From assembly GCF_001908025.1 (NCBI RefSeq), contig NZ_MQMG01000021.1, positions 1 through 53,916 of the forward strand: DNA of 53,916 bases, written 5' to 3'. Shown one piece after another: positions 53,107 to 53,916 of the stretch. Below the pieces are notes generated by a model, which saw only the letters and a list, made by a program, of their open reading frames with translations, was not told the DNA's origin and did no database searches. Position numbers and translations under genes: made by a program. Source of the DNA: Geobacillus proteiniphilus. Its GTDB lineage: Bacteria > Bacillota > Bacilli > Bacillales > Anoxybacillaceae. Numbering within the stretch: the first letter of the stretch is position 1; each line of letters begins with the position of its first letter.

Positions 53107-53855
53107 TACCGTAAATTGAACCCTTTCCCTTCCACAAACTCCTTCATGTACATCCGGACTTGGCGGCTGAGCGTATCGGCCATCTGCCCGGTCCATGTGT
53201 CGCGGCGGCGGCCATTTGTCCGCTGCTCATAATACGCCGAAACCGTTTCGTTGTAGCGTTGCAATTGTTCGAGGAATCGGGCGTGGTCTTGGTTGTATTC
53301 GTCCTCATGATAAACGTGTTCAAACGGCAGCCGCGGCTTTGGATCCGGCGTTTGCGCAGGATAGCCGACGGCAAGCCCGAACAGCGGAATGACCCGTTTC
53401 GGTATGTTAAGCAGTTGGCATACTTCCGGCAGGTTGTTGCGCAGCCCGCCAATGTAGCAGATGCCAAGCCCCATCGACTCCGCGGCAATGGCGGCGTTTT
53501 GCGCCGCAAGCGCCGTGTCAATCAGCGCAACCATAAACTTTTCCGTACTCTCAAGCGATGGAAGCACGTCTTTTCCTTCTAGCTCGCCAATGAGCTCATG
53601 GCGGTGAAAATCAGCGCAAAAGACAAAGAAATGGCCGTTATGCTCGACATAGGATTGATTTCCCGCCAGCTCGGCGAGCTTCCGTTTTTTCTCCGGATCT
53701 TTCACCCCGATGATCGAGTACGCTTGAACATAGCTTGAAGTCGATGCCGCCTGGGCGCATTCGACGATCGTGCGGATTTGTTCATCCGTGAGCGGCCTGT
53801 CTTCAAACCGGCGGATCGAACGGTGCTGGAGAATCGTTTCGATGACTTGGTTCAT
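53106..53855 (-). CDS. NfrA-like FMN-dependent NADPH oxidoreductase / nitroreductase
   Basis: A 249-residue flavoprotein matching NfrA1/NfrA2 of B. subtilis in length. The FMN-binding N-terminus is TILQHRSIRRFEDRPLTDEQIRTIVECAQAASTSSYVQAYSII; NAAIAAESMGLGICYIGGLRNNLPEVCQLL (about 125-155) is the second FMN part; VIPLFGLAVGYPAQTPDPKPRLP (about 160) follows. It reduces nitro compounds, quinones or flavins with NADPH. ATG 53855 follows AAGGAGGACA; the longer frame has no site. The cluster position shows no clear link to other genes. Confidence 0.92.
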   Translation of the reverse strand: MNQVIETILQHRSIRRFEDRPLTDEQIRTIVECAQAASTSSYVQAYSIIGVKDPEKKRKLAELAGNQSYVEHNGHFFVFCADFHRHELIGELEGKDVLPSLESTEKFMVALIDTALAAQNAAIAAESMGLGICYIGGLRNNLPEVCQLLNIPKRVIPLFGLAVGYPAQTPDPKPRLPFEHVYHEDEYNQDHARFLEQLQRYNETVSAYYEQRTNGRRRDTWTGQMADTLSRQVRMYMKEFVEGKGFNLR

Positions 53856-53916
53856 GACTATGTCCTCCTTGAACAGCCCAACGGCTTCTTTTTGTGAACA
53901 TGATAACAAAAAAGAA

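Overview
The window looks like chromosome of a thermophilic Bacillaceae member, most probably Geobacillus. The evidence is the overall protein similarity I recall, strong AGGAGG-type ribosome binding sites, spore-coat genes, a compact bacterial nitric oxide synthase, and several insertion sequences of types common in that genus. No rRNA, tRNA or CRISPR array was seen. All family calls are from reading the translated sequence; no database search was possible.

Layout. 1-2 kb: a partial NUDIX hydrolase, a DUF3800 protein coupled to a 39-residue membrane protein, and a divergent, apparently untranslated transcription unit of two tandem hairpins (the most novel-looking item). 2-6 kb: katG with its promoter and a Fur/PerR-like operator, a decayed aminopropyltransferase (speE-like) gene and a truncated arsB-like pump gene. 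6-14.7 kb: a spore-surface region with a DUF2642 (CotB-like) protein, a CotB-like C-terminal fragment cut by an IS4-family element, an IS5377-like element in older relic DNA, three unrecognised secreted or spore-type proteins, a 151-bp MITE sitting in a terminator loop, and a long coiled-coil protein.

14.7-26 kb is mostly housekeeping: a Y-family DNA polymerase, the ydbS-ydbT PH-domain pair, a YdhK-like lipoprotein, a TVP38/DedA-like membrane protein, a two-component system, topoisomerase III, and a His-rich peptide translationally coupled to a Hanks-type kinase. 26-28.5 kb is an operon of two short-chain dehydrogenases and an enoyl-CoA hydratase. 28.6-38.2 kb is a mobile-element-rich and decayed stretch: an IS1634-family element with perfect 6-bp target duplication, two TnpB-only IS200/IS605-type elements (one splitting an unknown gene, one splitting yhgE at codon 8), a 50-bp palindrome related to the second TnpB element, and a trehalase remnant. 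Embedded in it is an intact nos-ylmA-like unit.

38.2-42.3 kb holds transporters (YdcZ-like, ChrA, QueT), small membrane proteins and an OsmC-like protein. 42.4-52.1 kb is one long minus-strand catabolic operon: acyl-CoA dehydrogenase, FabG-like reductase, two MaoC-type hydratases, thiolase, a TetR regulator, and a complete Liv-type ABC importer. Its promoter carries the perfect palindrome ATACCAACCGGTTGGTAT; the 26-28.5 kb operon has nearly the same site at the same place, so both probably form one TetR-controlled acyl-CoA catabolic regulon. The window closes with a sirtuin and an NfrA-like nitroreductase.
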